Source: Actinokineospora enzanensis DSM 44649
Lineage (GTDB): Bacteria > Actinomycetota > Actinomycetes > Mycobacteriales > Pseudonocardiaceae
DNA length: 64,000 nucleotides
NCBI RefSeq assembly: GCF_000374445.1
Contig: NZ_KB894405.1
Location: forward strand, 215,110-279,109
Direction of reading: 5' to 3'
The translations under genes were made by a program, and so were the position numbers. Positions 45,259-53,863 of the stretch are shown piece after piece. A model generated the notes under the pieces. The model was not told where the DNA came from. It did not search any database and saw nothing but the letters and a program-made list of their open reading frames with translations. Numbering within the stretch: the first letter of the stretch is position 1; each line of letters starts with the position of its first letter.

Positions 45259-45762
45259 TCATCGGTTCGCGGGGAACGGTGGCGCGTAGGCGGTGCGCAC
45301 GTCGATGTCGGTGCGCGCGACCCGCACGAACTCGTTCAACGCGGCGTCGAACGCCGCCGTGGCCTCCGTGTACCGGGGGCGTCGACGCTCGTCCACGGCG
45401 CCCCCGTATCCGGGCGTGCTGGTGGACCGGATCTCGTCGACCACGGCCGCGAGCCGCGCCGCCGCCTCCACCGCGGCCGACAGCGCCTCGGTCACCGCCC
45501 GGTGCGCCACCAGGACGGTGTGCATGGACTGGGCCCGGATCCGCCCGATGACCGGCGCGGTCGGCTGGTCGGCGGGCCAGATCCGCAGCTGCCGGAGCTC
45601 GTCGCAGGCACCGAGGAAGTCGGCGTAGATGACCCGCTTCCGGTCCCCGAACCGCGACCGCGCGTCCCGCCGCCCGCTGACCAGCAGCGTCAGCACCACG
45701 CCGCCGACGGTGCCGACCAGCGCGATGAGCGGGGTGGCCCACCACGGCCCGGACGAGGTCAT
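45259..45762 (-). CDS. Small single-pass membrane protein, unknown
   Basis: 167 residues from the ATG at 45762. One N-terminal membrane helix ('LIALVGTVGGVVLTLLVSG') is followed by a basic stretch and a helical, probably coiled-coil cytoplasmic part ('VIYADFLGACDELRQLR', A-rich helix 'TEALSAAVEAAARLAAVVDE'). No known family is recognised. The stop is 10 bases before the start of the phase-variable transferase gene, so it may be its upstream operon partner. Confidence 0.65.
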   Translation of the reverse strand: MTSSGPWWATPLIALVGTVGGVVLTLLVSGRRDARSRFGDRKRVIYADFLGACDELRQLRIWPADQPTAPVIGRIRAQSMHTVLVAHRAVTEALSAAVEAAARLAAVVDEIRSTSTPGYGGAVDERRRPRYTEATAAFDAALNEFVRVARTDIDVRTAYAPPFPANR

Positions 45763-45879
45763 GTCGTCGACCGTAGTGGGTGCGAGCGGCCCGCCGAGGC
45801 CGCCTCGCGGGCTCCTGGGCGAGATCAACGCCACCGACCGCACCGACGGAATGGTTTCATCGGTCTATTGTGGATGATT

Positions 45880-46704
45880 TCAGCCGAGCTCGAGGCTGGC
45901 GACCCCGAACAGGCTCGACAGGTCGACCGCGGGTGCGGGTCCGGTGTACATGCGGGCGGCCTCGAACGTGGGCGTGAACCCCATCCCGGTGACCAGCTCC
46001 ACCGCGGCCGGGTTGGCGTCCGGCACGTCCACCGCCACACGCGTGCCCGAGCCCACCGCCGACAGGAGGGCCGCCGCGACCGAGGGCGAGTCGGCGTACC
46101 ACGGGCCGATCCGGGGGACGCCGCGGCAGGGGCGGGCGACCGCGAGACCGCACAGCTCGCCGTCGCGTAGGGCCGCGGCGGTGATGTGGTCGGGCATGGC
46201 GATCCAGGCGGCCAGGAACGAGTCGCGCTCGGCGGGGAAGAACCGCCGGTCGTAGGCGGCCAGTCGGTCGAACGGCACCGCTCGGGCGTCGACCACCCGC
46301 ACCCCGGCATCCACAGTGGACGGCACGCCTTCGAAGCGGACGTTGTTCCAGGCCCGCACGAACCCGGACTTCGCGTAGTTCGCCTGCTGCGCCACCACCC
46401 CGTCGAGGCCGACGAGCCGCCCGGACAACCGGGTCATCGCCGCGTTCCACAGCCGGAGCCCGTAGCCCTGGCCACGCACCGGCGGCCGCGCGATGTAGAG
46501 GCCGATGAACCCGAACCCGGCCCCGTACCGCACCGCCGACACGCAGGCCACCGGATCGCCGGACAGCCTGCCGACCAGGAAGCCGCCGGGATCGGCGACA
46601 CCGAACGCGAGCGCGTCGGACCGACCGGGGTTCCAGCCCTCCTCGTGCGCCCACTCGCCGATCAACACCAGGTCTTCCGCGCCTGCCGCGCCGATCTCGA
46701 ACAC
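45880..46704 (-). CDS. GNAT-family N-acetyltransferase (two-domain)
   Basis: 274 residues from GTG. The first domain has the acetyl-CoA loop 'ARPPVRGQGYGLRLWNAAM' (R-G-Q-G-Y-G) after a 'FGFIGLYI' strand. The second half is a further GNAT-like lobe with VELVTGMGFTPTF. The layout matches the two-lobe GNAT proteins with a C-terminal Acetyltransf_18-like domain. The acceptor substrate is unknown. It is transcribed away from the cobalamin riboswitch. Confidence 0.82.
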   Translation of the reverse strand: MFEIGAAGAEDLVLIGEWAHEEGWNPGRSDALAFGVADPGGFLVGRLSGDPVACVSAVRYGAGFGFIGLYIARPPVRGQGYGLRLWNAAMTRLSGRLVGLDGVVAQQANYAKSGFVRAWNNVRFEGVPSTVDAGVRVVDARAVPFDRLAAYDRRFFPAERDSFLAAWIAMPDHITAAALRDGELCGLAVARPCRGVPRIGPWYADSPSVAAALLSAVGSGTRVAVDVPDANPAAVELVTGMGFTPTFEAARMYTGPAPAVDLSSLFGVASLELG

Positions 46705-46810
46705 GCCCCCACCCTGACACGGGAGCGCGACCGGTCGCCAACGGTGATCACCCGTTCGGCCGGTTTCCCGGATCGTGGTGCTCCCGACCGCCGTCGACTA
46801 CGCTCGGGCC

Positions 46811-46982
46811 TGCCGAAGGTTCACCCCCGTCCGGGGTGAGGCAACAGGGAACCCGGTGCGATTCCGGGACTGCCCCGCAGCGGTGAGTGGGAACGACCGC
46901 CGTCAACGAAGCACTGGGCGCGAGCCTGGGAAGCGACGGCCAGTAGGTCAGAGCAGTGCGCCCACGAGTCCGAAGACCTGCC
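46811..46982 (+). promoter_or_regulatory. Cobalamin (adenosyl/methylcobalamin) riboswitch
   Basis: The order of conserved elements is complete: AACAGGGAACCCGGTGCGA, TCCGGGACTGCCCCGCAGC, GGTGAGTGGGAACGACC, AAGCACTGGGC, GCCTGGGAAGCGACGGCCA, and the B12 box A-G-T-C-C-G-A-A-G-A-C-C-T-G-C-C ending about 46982. It lies upstream of metE, whose B12-independent enzyme is normally switched off when cobalamin is plentiful. A hairpin at 46989-47011 (GCGCGTGCC / GGCACGCGC) follows and may be part of the expression platform. Confidence 0.95.
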
Positions 46983-47102
46983 CTCGGTGCGCGTGCCGAC
47001 CCGGCACGCGCTGGTCCGGGGCCTCTCGGGAGGGCCTACGCGACGCCGTCGCGCGTTCTCCCCTGCCCTCGGGCCGTTGGCCGAGCTCGCGAGGAGAGAG
47101 CT

Positions 47103-49370
47103 GTGCACGACAACCCGATCGGCGCCACCGTGCTGGGATACCCCAGGATCGGCCCGCGCCGGGAACTCAAGCGCGCGGTGGAGAAGTACTGGGCGGGCGC
47201 CCTGGACGAGCCCGCACTGCACGCCGCGGCCGCCGACCTGCGCGCCCGAGCCTGGCGCGACCTGGGATATCTCGATTCCATCCCCGGCAACACGTTCTCC
47301 TTCTACGACCACGTGCTGGACACCACCGTCCTGTTCGACGCGATCCCCGAGCGCTATCGCCGCCTCGGACTGAGCCCGTTGGACACCTACTTCGCCATGG
47401 CCCGCGGCACCGCGGACGTCGCGCCGCTGGAACTCACGAAGTGGTTCGACACCAACTACCACTACCTGGTCCCGGAACTGACCCTGGACACGCACTTCAC
47501 CCTCGCCGGTGACAAGCCGCTGGCGGACTACCGGGAGGCCCGTGCACTCGGCGTGACCACCCGTCCGGTACTGCTCGGCCCGGTGACGTTCCTGCTGCTG
47601 GCCAAGCCCGCGCCCGGCTCGCCGGACGAGTTCCGCACCCTCGACCTGCTCGACGACCTCCTCGACGCCTACGCCGACCTGCTCGCCCGGCTGGCCGAGG
47701 CGGGCGTCGACTGGGTGCAGCTGGACGAGCCCGCGTTCGTCACCGACCGCTCCGCCAACGACCTGGCCGCGCTGCGCCGCGCCTACGACCGGCTCGCCGA
47801 GCTGCCCACGCGCCCACGCCTGCTGGTGGCGAGCTACTTCGGCGACCTCGGCGACGCGCTGCCGGTGCTGGCGGACACCGCGGTGGAGGCGATCGCGGTC
47901 GACCTGGTCGCCGGGCCCGAGGCCGCCGACCGGGTGCCCACGATCACCGGGCTGCAACACAAGATCCTGGTCGCGGGCGTGATCGACGGCCGCAACGTGT
48001 GGCGGTCCGACCTGCGCGCCGCCGCCACGTTGTGCGCGACGCTGCTCGGTTCCGCGGACACGCTGGCGGTGTCGACGTCCTGCTCGCTCCTGCATGTGCC
48101 CTACGACCTCGACGCCGAGCCCGACCTGGACCCGACCGTGCGCGCCCGGTTGGCGTTCGCGCGGCAGAAGGTCGCGGAGGTGGTGCTGCTCGGCCGCGTC
48201 CTCAGCGGTGACGGTGTCGATGTCGCGTCCGCGCTCGCCGCCTCGGGCGAGGAGGTGCGACACGGCCTGGCCACCGCCCGGCGCGACGACACCGTGCGGG
48301 CCCGGCTGGCCGAACTGCGCCCCTCGGACCGGGCGCGCGCGCCGTATGCCGAGCGGGTCGAGGCCCAGGCAGGACTGGGCCTGCCGCCGTTGGCCACCAC
48401 GACGATCGGCTCGTTCCCGCAGACCCCCGAGGTCCGCCGCGCCCGCGCCGACCTGGCCAGGGGCACGATCGACCAGGACGGCTACGACGCGCTGATGCGC
48501 GCCGAGATCGAGCGGGTCATCCGCGTGCAGGAGGACACCGGGCTGGACGTCCTGGTGCACGGCGAACCCGAGCGCAACGACATGGTGCAGTACTTCGCCG
48601 AACGCCTCGACGGCTTCGCCCACACCGCGCACGGCTGGGTCCAGTCCTACGGCTCCCGCTGCGTCCGTCCCCCGATCCTGCACGGCGACGTCACCCGCCC
48701 GGCCCCGATGACCACCAGGTGGAGCGCCTACGCCCAGTCGCTGACAGCGCGCCCGGTGAAGGGCATGCTGACCGGCCCGGTCACGATCCTGGCCTGGTCG
48801 TTCGTACGCGACGACCAGCCGTTGTCCGACACCGCCGACCAGGTCGCCCTCGCCCTCCGCGACGAGATCGCCGACCTGGAGGCCCTCGGCCTGCGCGTCA
48901 TCCAGGTCGACGAACCGGCCCTGCGCGAGACCCTCCCGCTCCGCGAACACCACCACAAGCCCTACCTCGACTGGGCCGTCGGCGCCTTCCGCCTGGCGAC
49001 CGGGGGCGCGGCGGCCGCCACGCAGATCCACACCCACCTCTGCTACTCGGAGTTCGGCGAGATCATCACCGCCATCGACGGCCTGGACGCGGACGTCACC
49101 ACCCTGGAGGCCGCCCGCTCGGACATGGAGGTCCTGACCGACCTGGCCGCCATCGGCTTCAGCCGCGGCGTCGGCCCTGGCGTCTACGACATCCACTCGC
49201 CCCGGGTCCCTCCGGAGGACGAACTCGTCCACCGATTGCGGGCCGCTCTCACGGCCGTGCCTGCCGACCGCCTGTGGGTGAATCCCGACTGCGGCCTGAA
49301 GACCCGCGGCTACGCCGAGGTGGAACCCGCCCTCCGAAACATGGTCGCTGCGGCCCGGGGCCTCCGATGA
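47103..49370 (+). CDS. metE: Cobalamin-independent methionine synthase
   Basis: 755 residues, typical for the family. It transfers a methyl group from 5-methyltetrahydropteroyl-triglutamate to homocysteine. N-terminal domain: '[20 protein letters not shown]' and [14 protein letters not shown]-terminal catalytic domain: TTIGSFPQT (about residue 437), '[15 protein letters not shown]', [10 protein letters not shown] and 'HTHLCYSEF' (zinc and homocysteine ligands His and Cys), with the final zinc Cys in [10 protein letters not shown]. The GTG is preceded by GAGGAGAGAG. Expression is controlled by the riboswitch directly upstream, implying that the genome also has a B12-dependent MetH. A perfect hairpin follows the stop. 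Confidence 0.96.
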   Translation: MHDNPIGATVLGYPRIGPRRELKRAVEKYWAGALDEPALHAAAADLRARAWRDLGYLDSIPGNTFSFYDHVLDTTVLFDAIPERYRRLGLSPLDTYFAMARGTADVAPLELTKWFDTNYHYLVPELTLDTHFTLAGDKPLADYREARALGVTTRPVLLGPVTFLLLAKPAPGSPDEFRTLDLLDDLLDAYADLLARLAEAGVDWVQLDEPAFVTDRSANDLAALRRAYDRLAELPTRPRLLVASYFGDLGDALPVLADTAVEAIAVDLVAGPEAADRVPTITGLQHKILVAGVIDGRNVWRSDLRAAATLCATLLGSADTLAVSTSCSLLHVPYDLDAEPDLDPTVRARLAFARQKVAEVVLLGRVLSGDGVDVASALAASGEEVRHGLATARRDDTVRARLAELRPSDRARAPYAERVEAQAGLGLPPLATTTIGSFPQTPEVRRARADLARGTIDQDGYDALMRAEIERVIRVQEDTGLDVLVHGEPERNDMVQYFAERLDGFAHTAHGWVQSYGSRCVRPPILHGDVTRPAPMTTRWSAYAQSLTARPVKGMLTGPVTILAWSFVRDDQPLSDTADQVALALRDEIADLEALGLRVIQVDEPALRETLPLREHHHKPYLDWAVGAFRLATGGAAAATQIHTHLCYSEFGEIITAIDGLDADVTTLEAARSDMEVLTDLAAIGFSRGVGPGVYDIHSPRVPPEDELVHRLRAALTAVPADRLWVNPDCGLKTRGYAEVEPALRNMVAAARGLR

Positions 49371-49423
49371 CAATGCCACTGGCAGGCAGAGCCGAGAAGC
49401 TCGGCTCCTGAGAGTGATCATCG

Positions 49424-49452
49424 CCGCCGTGGGCCGGGTTGGCCCACGGCGG
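49424..49452 (+). terminator. Terminator of metE
   Basis: A perfect 12-base-pair stem (49424-49435 with 49441-49452) and a 5-base loop lie 53 bases after the metE stop. From here to 49792 I see no gene; two TGTGGATG sites occur at 49553 and 49573. Confidence 0.75.
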
Positions 49453-49792
49453 TACCTCTCCATTGTGGACATCTCATCCCCCTGGTCCGTCGTCCTTCCT
49501 TGAGACGAACGTATTCGCGTGGCCGAACACCGCGAAAGCCGCTGCTTCGGGCTGTGGATGGTTCGGGCCGCTTGTGGATGACTCCTGCGGCCGGACGCTC
49601 CCCACCTGCTGCCCGCCAAGGTGATTACCGCGAACGCGGTCGTCGCACGCCCCGCGATGATCAACTGGGTCGGCGGTTTGGGGGCGGCCGGTGGGGTGGG
49701 TCGTCTGGGGTTCGGCGAGGGATCACGTGGGTGTGGGATGGATTGGCGGGGTGCGGAGGGGCATCCGACTGGCGGGGCGGCGTGGGAGTGGG

Positions 49793-50104
49793 TCAGAGGT
49801 GGGTCGGGATCGGGTCGCTCAGGATTGGTAGGTCCGTCTCGCAGATTTCGAGTACTCGCCAGGCCAGGCTTCCGGGGGCGACCAGTAAGGACACGTCTTC
49901 TCGGTTCCGGGCGAACTCCACCAGCACCCGGACTCCCGCGATGCCGAGGAATCCCAGCCCCCGCAGGTCGATGATCACCGGAGCCCCGCGCGGCACGGCG
50001 GCGCAGGCCAGGGCGTCGCGGTAGTCCGGGGCCGTGTGCAGGTCTATTTCGCCGACCAGGGCGAGCACATGGGAGTCGCCGAGGTGGGAGTGGGTGAGCG
50101 GCAA
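49793..50104 (-). CDS. STAS-domain protein (anti-sigma factor antagonist-like) lacking the usual phospho-Ser
   Basis: 103 residues. The start is TTG at 50104, chosen because GGAGGAG stands five bases before it. The strand-helix pattern of STAS is clear: VLALVGEIDLHTAPDYRDAL, then VIIDLRGLGFLGIAGVRVLVE. In regulated SpoIIAA-type proteins the segment is F-x-D-S-S/A-G with a phosphorylatable Ser. Here it is F-L-G-I-A-G, so the Asp-Ser pair is missing. It may be a non-phosphorylatable relative with a constitutive partner interaction. There is no neighbouring anti-sigma kinase. Confidence 0.78.
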   Translation of the reverse strand: MPLTHSHLGDSHVLALVGEIDLHTAPDYRDALACAAVPRGAPVIIDLRGLGFLGIAGVRVLVEFARNREDVSLLVAPGSLAWRVLEICETDLPILSDPIPTHL

Positions 50105-50239
50105 CGGTTCTCCTCCGGTTCTCCAGCGTTCTCGGTCCCGACAGTAAGGGCCGTGGTCGCGGGTCCGGCCCGGTGGCGCGTGATCTCACCCGGGTCGGGG
50201 TAGCCTGGGGCGAGATCGTCCACGAGCACTGGGGGTGCC

Positions 50240-51148
50240 ATGAACGAGATTCCGCGCCGGGCCGCGTTGTTCGGCGGGCTTGCGTTGGTCGCGGGTTGCG
50301 CCGTCGAACAGTCCGTTGTGGTCACATCGACCGGGGGTACGACGACGCCCGCCATGACGGAGCCCGATGCGTTGGTGGCGTTGGAGGCCGAGCTCGGGGG
50401 CAGGCTGGGCGTGTACGCGATCGACACCGGTACCGGGCGCTCCGCCGGGCATCGCGCGGATGAGCTGTTCCTGTCCTGTTCCACGCACAAGCCCCTGGTC
50501 GCCGCGAACATCCTGCACCGCGCGGAGACCGAGTCCGCTCTTCTCGGCCAGCTCATCCGGTATGACCGTTCGCGCCTGCTGGAGTACGCGCCGATCACCG
50601 GTCGGCACGTCGACACCGGTATGACGGTCGCCGACCTGTGCGCGGCCGCCGTCGAGGTCAGCGACAACACCGCCGACAACCTGCTGTTCGACCTCGTCGG
50701 CGGGCCAGCCGGGGTCACCGCCTTCGTCCGCTCCCTCGGCGACACCATCACCCGGCTGGACCGCGTCGAACCCGATCTCAACGTCGCCGCGCCGGGCGAC
50801 GAGCGGGACACGACCACGCCGACCCGGATCACCCGGACGCTCGGCAAGCTGCTCCTGGCGGACGGCCTCACCCAACCGGGCAAGGACCGGCTGATCGGGT
50901 GGATGGTCGACAGCACCACCGGCAAGGATCTCGTCCGCGCGGCCCTGCCCACCGGCTGGCGCACCGGCGACAAGAGCGGCTCGGGAGCACAGGGCCAGGT
51001 CAACAACGTCGCCATCACCTGGCCGCCGAACGGCGCCCCCTGGCTGGTCGCCGTCTTCACGGCCCCGAACGACCACGACGGCGACCGCACCAGGCCGTTC
51101 GTGGCCCGCGCCGCGAAGATCGCCGTCGACGCGCTCGGGGCCCATTAG
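50240..51148 (+). CDS. Class A beta-lactamase, predicted lipoprotein
   Basis: 302 residues. Lipoprotein signal with lipobox L-V-A-G-C at residue ~20. The class A active-site set is complete: S-T-H-K (Ser70 and Lys73 type) in FLSCSTHKPL, SDN in EVSDNTADNL, Glu166 type in EPDLN, and K-S-G in GDKSGSG. The tail 'WLVAVFTAPND' is the last strand. It would hydrolyse beta-lactams at the outer face of the membrane. The start ATG has GGGGGTGCC upstream. No dedicated regulator is adjacent. Confidence 0.92.
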   Translation: MNEIPRRAALFGGLALVAGCAVEQSVVVTSTGGTTTPAMTEPDALVALEAELGGRLGVYAIDTGTGRSAGHRADELFLSCSTHKPLVAANILHRAETESALLGQLIRYDRSRLLEYAPITGRHVDTGMTVADLCAAAVEVSDNTADNLLFDLVGGPAGVTAFVRSLGDTITRLDRVEPDLNVAAPGDERDTTTPTRITRTLGKLLLADGLTQPGKDRLIGWMVDSTTGKDLVRAALPTGWRTGDKSGSGAQGQVNNVAITWPPNGAPWLVAVFTAPNDHDGDRTRPFVARAAKIAVDALGAH

Positions 51149-51218
51149 GTCCTTTGTGGACAATGTAAGGCGGATCGGGGGCACCCGCTAGTGGGTCGCA
51201 CCACTAGGATGCGGCGGC

Positions 51219-53723
51219 ATGGTGGTTGCGCGTGAGACGTCGTTGCAGGAGTTGCTGGAAGGGTCCAAGCAGTATCGGGTCCCGCTGTACCAGCGGACCT
51301 ACTCGTGGGACCGGGACCAGCTGGTCCGGTTGTGGGAGGACGTCGTCCACCTCGCCGGTGACCGGCTGGACCAGCCCGACGCCACGCATTTCATCGGTTC
51401 GGTGGTGCTCGCGCCCAGCCCGGCCAACGGGCCCGCCGGGGTGTCCGAGTACCTCGTGGTCGACGGCCAGCAGCGGTTGACCACGCTGACCCTGCTGCTC
51501 TGCGCGATCCGTGACCACCGCGCCCGCGCCGAGGAGCCCGGCCACCGCGACCGGATCAACCAGCAGTACCTCGTGAATCCCTGGAAGAAGGAACCCCAGC
51601 GACTCAAGCTCGTGCCGACGCAGGCCGACGCCGATGCCTACCTCGCGTGCGTGGACGGCACACCCCAGGCGGGTGGTGCCGACCCGGTCGGGTTCGCGTA
51701 CCGCTTCTTCGGCGCCGAGGTCGAGCGGCTGGACGAGTCGGGCGTGGGCGTCGAGCAGGTCGAGGACGCGGTCATCTCCGGGCTCGCGCTGGTCTCGGTC
51801 ACCACGCAGCACGGCGACAACGCCTACCGCATCTTCGAGTCGCTCAACAACACCGGCCTGCGGCTGACCCAGGCCGACCTGCTGCGCAACTACCTGTTCA
51901 TGCGCCTGCCCACGCGCGGGGAGGAGGTGTACCGGTCGCTGTGGCTGCCGTTGCAGGACCGGTTGAGCGGTAAAGACCTGGAGCTGTTGTTCTGGTTGGA
52001 TCTCGTGCACCGCGACCCGCGCGTGAAGCAGACGGACGTCTACGCCGGTCAGCAGCGACGGCTCGAACGGCTGCGGACCGAGGACGAGATCGTCGCCGAG
52101 GTCGAGCGGTTCAACAGGCTGGGCACACTGCTGGGACTCGTGCTCGATCCCACTGGCGAGGAGAACCAGACAGTCCGCACGCGGCTGAGCAGGCTCAAGG
52201 ACTGGGGCACGACCACCGTCTACCCGCTGCTGTTGCACCTACTCGACCGTCGGTCCGCGAGTACCGCCACCTCGGAGGAGATCGCCACGGCGATGCTGCA
52301 CGTGGAGAGCTTCTTCGTGCGCAGGCTGCTGATCGGCCGCGCGACCGCGAACGTGAACCGCGTGCTGTTGTCCACCGTCACCGAGATGGCCGACGACGTT
52401 CCCGTGGATCAGGCGGTGCACCGCTACCTGTCCAGTGGGCGCAAGTACTACGCAACGGACCAGGAAGTCCGCACTGCCGTGCACACCGTTCCCTTCTACC
52501 TGAACGGTCGCCCCAACCAGCGCGCGTTGGTGCTGCGCTGGCTGGAGGAGACCTACGGCAGCCGCGAACCGGTCGACTTCACCACCCTGACCATCGAACA
52601 CGTGCTCCCGCAGACCTCCACTGACGAGTGGGAGCGCGCGGTCGGCGCGGAGCTGGCCGAGGGGGAGACCTACGAGCAGGTCCACCAAGCCGTGCTGCAC
52701 ACGATCGGGAACCTCACGCTCACCGGGTACAACGCGCGACTCGGCAACAAGTCGTTCGAGGACAAGCGGAAGCACCTGGCCGACAGCGGCCTGGCCATGA
52801 ACCACGAGATCGCCCGCGCCGCGACCTGGGGACCGGGGTCGATCCGGGCCCGCGCCGACCGGCTGGCCACGGCGGTGACCAAGACCTGGCCGGGGCCGAC
52901 CAGCGTCGGCAAGGACGCCGAACCCGCCTGGGACCTGATGAACGCCGTGTTGGCCGCCCTCCCGGCAGGCGCCTGGACGACCTACGGCGACCTGGCCGCC
53001 GTCATCGGCAGCCACCCGATCGCGGTCGGGGCGCGGCTCGCGTCGGAGTGGGCGCCCAACGCGCACCGGGTGCTGCAGGTCGGGGGGACGGTGTCGCCGA
53101 ACTTCGCCTGGGTCGACCCCGGGCGCACCGACGACCCGGCCGGGTTGCTGAGTGCCGAGGGCGTCGTCTTCGACGAGCGTGGACGCGCGGCGCGCGACCA
53201 GCGGTTCACCCTCGATGACCTCGCCGAGTTGGTCGGGGTCGACCTGGAGGAGCACGCGGAACCGGACGACGACTTCGACCGGCTCGGCGGCCGGTTCGAG
53301 GAGCAGCTGACGGCGTCGGCGTCGGACGAGGTCTGCGCGGCGGTCGATGAAGTGGTCGAAGGGTGGATCGAGCTGGGCGGCTGGGTGGAACTCGGCACGG
53401 CGCGCACCGAGACGTCCTGCTTCCTGTTCGCGCGTGGGCGTGACCACGAGAACGGCAACATCTGGCCCGTGGTCCTCTATCCGGCGACCGGTCGGGTGGA
53501 GATCGTGTTCCAGCACCTGCGCGTCCGCCCGCCGTTCACGGATCCGGCACTGCGGGAGGAGCTGCGCACGCGGCTCAACCGGATGCCGGGGGTGTCGATC
53601 CCGCGCGCGAAGACCGAGCTGCGTCCATCGTTCGCACTGTCCGTGCTGGCGGACCCGTTGGCACGGCGGGAGTTCCGCGACACACTGCGCTGGTTCCACG
53701 AGCACGCGACGCTGGGTGCTTGA
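51219..53723 (+). CDS. GmrSD-like DUF262/DUF1524 nuclease with MGMT/ATL-like domain
   Basis: 834 residues. DUF262 (residues 1-240): 'QYRVPLYQRTYSWDRDQL' and VVDGQQRLTTLTLLL, the ParB/Srx-type nucleotide-binding motif D-G-Q-Q-R. DUF1524 HNH-type nuclease domain (about 420-540): TIEHVLPQTSTDEW and GNLTLTGYNARLGNKSFEDK. Then an alkyltransferase-like DNA-binding domain (about 565-650): 'WDLMNAVLAALPAGAWTTYG' and G-A-R-L-A-S-E-W. The active-site PCHRV Cys of a real MGMT is replaced by N-A-H-R-V. A C-terminal ~150-residue domain (DUF5655-like) completes it. The first two domains are those of type IV GmrSD enzymes that cut modified phage DNA. The added ATL domain could read damaged or modified bases. 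Confidence 0.85.
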   Translation: MVVARETSLQELLEGSKQYRVPLYQRTYSWDRDQLVRLWEDVVHLAGDRLDQPDATHFIGSVVLAPSPANGPAGVSEYLVVDGQQRLTTLTLLLCAIRDHRARAEEPGHRDRINQQYLVNPWKKEPQRLKLVPTQADADAYLACVDGTPQAGGADPVGFAYRFFGAEVERLDESGVGVEQVEDAVISGLALVSVTTQHGDNAYRIFESLNNTGLRLTQADLLRNYLFMRLPTRGEEVYRSLWLPLQDRLSGKDLELLFWLDLVHRDPRVKQTDVYAGQQRRLERLRTEDEIVAEVERFNRLGTLLGLVLDPTGEENQTVRTRLSRLKDWGTTTVYPLLLHLLDRRSASTATSEEIATAMLHVESFFVRRLLIGRATANVNRVLLSTVTEMADDVPVDQAVHRYLSSGRKYYATDQEVRTAVHTVPFYLNGRPNQRALVLRWLEETYGSREPVDFTTLTIEHVLPQTSTDEWERAVGAELAEGETYEQVHQAVLHTIGNLTLTGYNARLGNKSFEDKRKHLADSGLAMNHEIARAATWGPGSIRARADRLATAVTKTWPGPTSVGKDAEPAWDLMNAVLAALPAGAWTTYGDLAAVIGSHPIAVGARLASEWAPNAHRVLQVGGTVSPNFAWVDPGRTDDPAGLLSAEGVVFDERGRAARDQRFTLDDLAELVGVDLEEHAEPDDDFDRLGGRFEEQLTASASDEVCAAVDEVVEGWIELGGWVELGTARTETSCFLFARGRDHENGNIWPVVLYPATGRVEIVFQHLRVRPPFTDPALREELRTRLNRMPGVSIPRAKTELRPSFALSVLADPLARREFRDTLRWFHEHATLGA

Positions 53724-53730
53724 GGATGTG

Positions 53731-53767
53731 GTGGTGTGGTGGCCGAGTTTTGCGGCCACCACACCAC
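53731..53767. terminator. Bidirectional terminator
   Basis: Perfect 15-base arms 53731-53745 and 53753-53767 flank the loop AGTTTTG. It lies seven bases after the GmrSD-like gene and before the end of the RTX remnant on the other strand. Confidence 0.8.
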
Positions 53768-53777
53768 AGTGGCATCG

Positions 53778-53837
53778 GCAGCCGGTAGTGGTGTCTCCGG
53801 TGTCGACGGTGCAGGTGTCGTTGCCCAGGCCGCCGTT
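53778..53837 (-). pseudogene. Remnant of a hemolysin-type (RTX) calcium-binding protein C-terminus
   Basis: Twenty codons on the minus strand read 'GGLGNDTCTVDTGDTTTGC', the usual terminal repeat of actinobacterial RTX-like proteins. The frame has no adjacent stop and no preceding repeats. It lies beside the strong terminator, which may once have belonged to this lost gene. Confidence 0.4.
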
Positions 53838-53863
53838 GGCGGTGCGCCGCCTACGCCGTCTGC

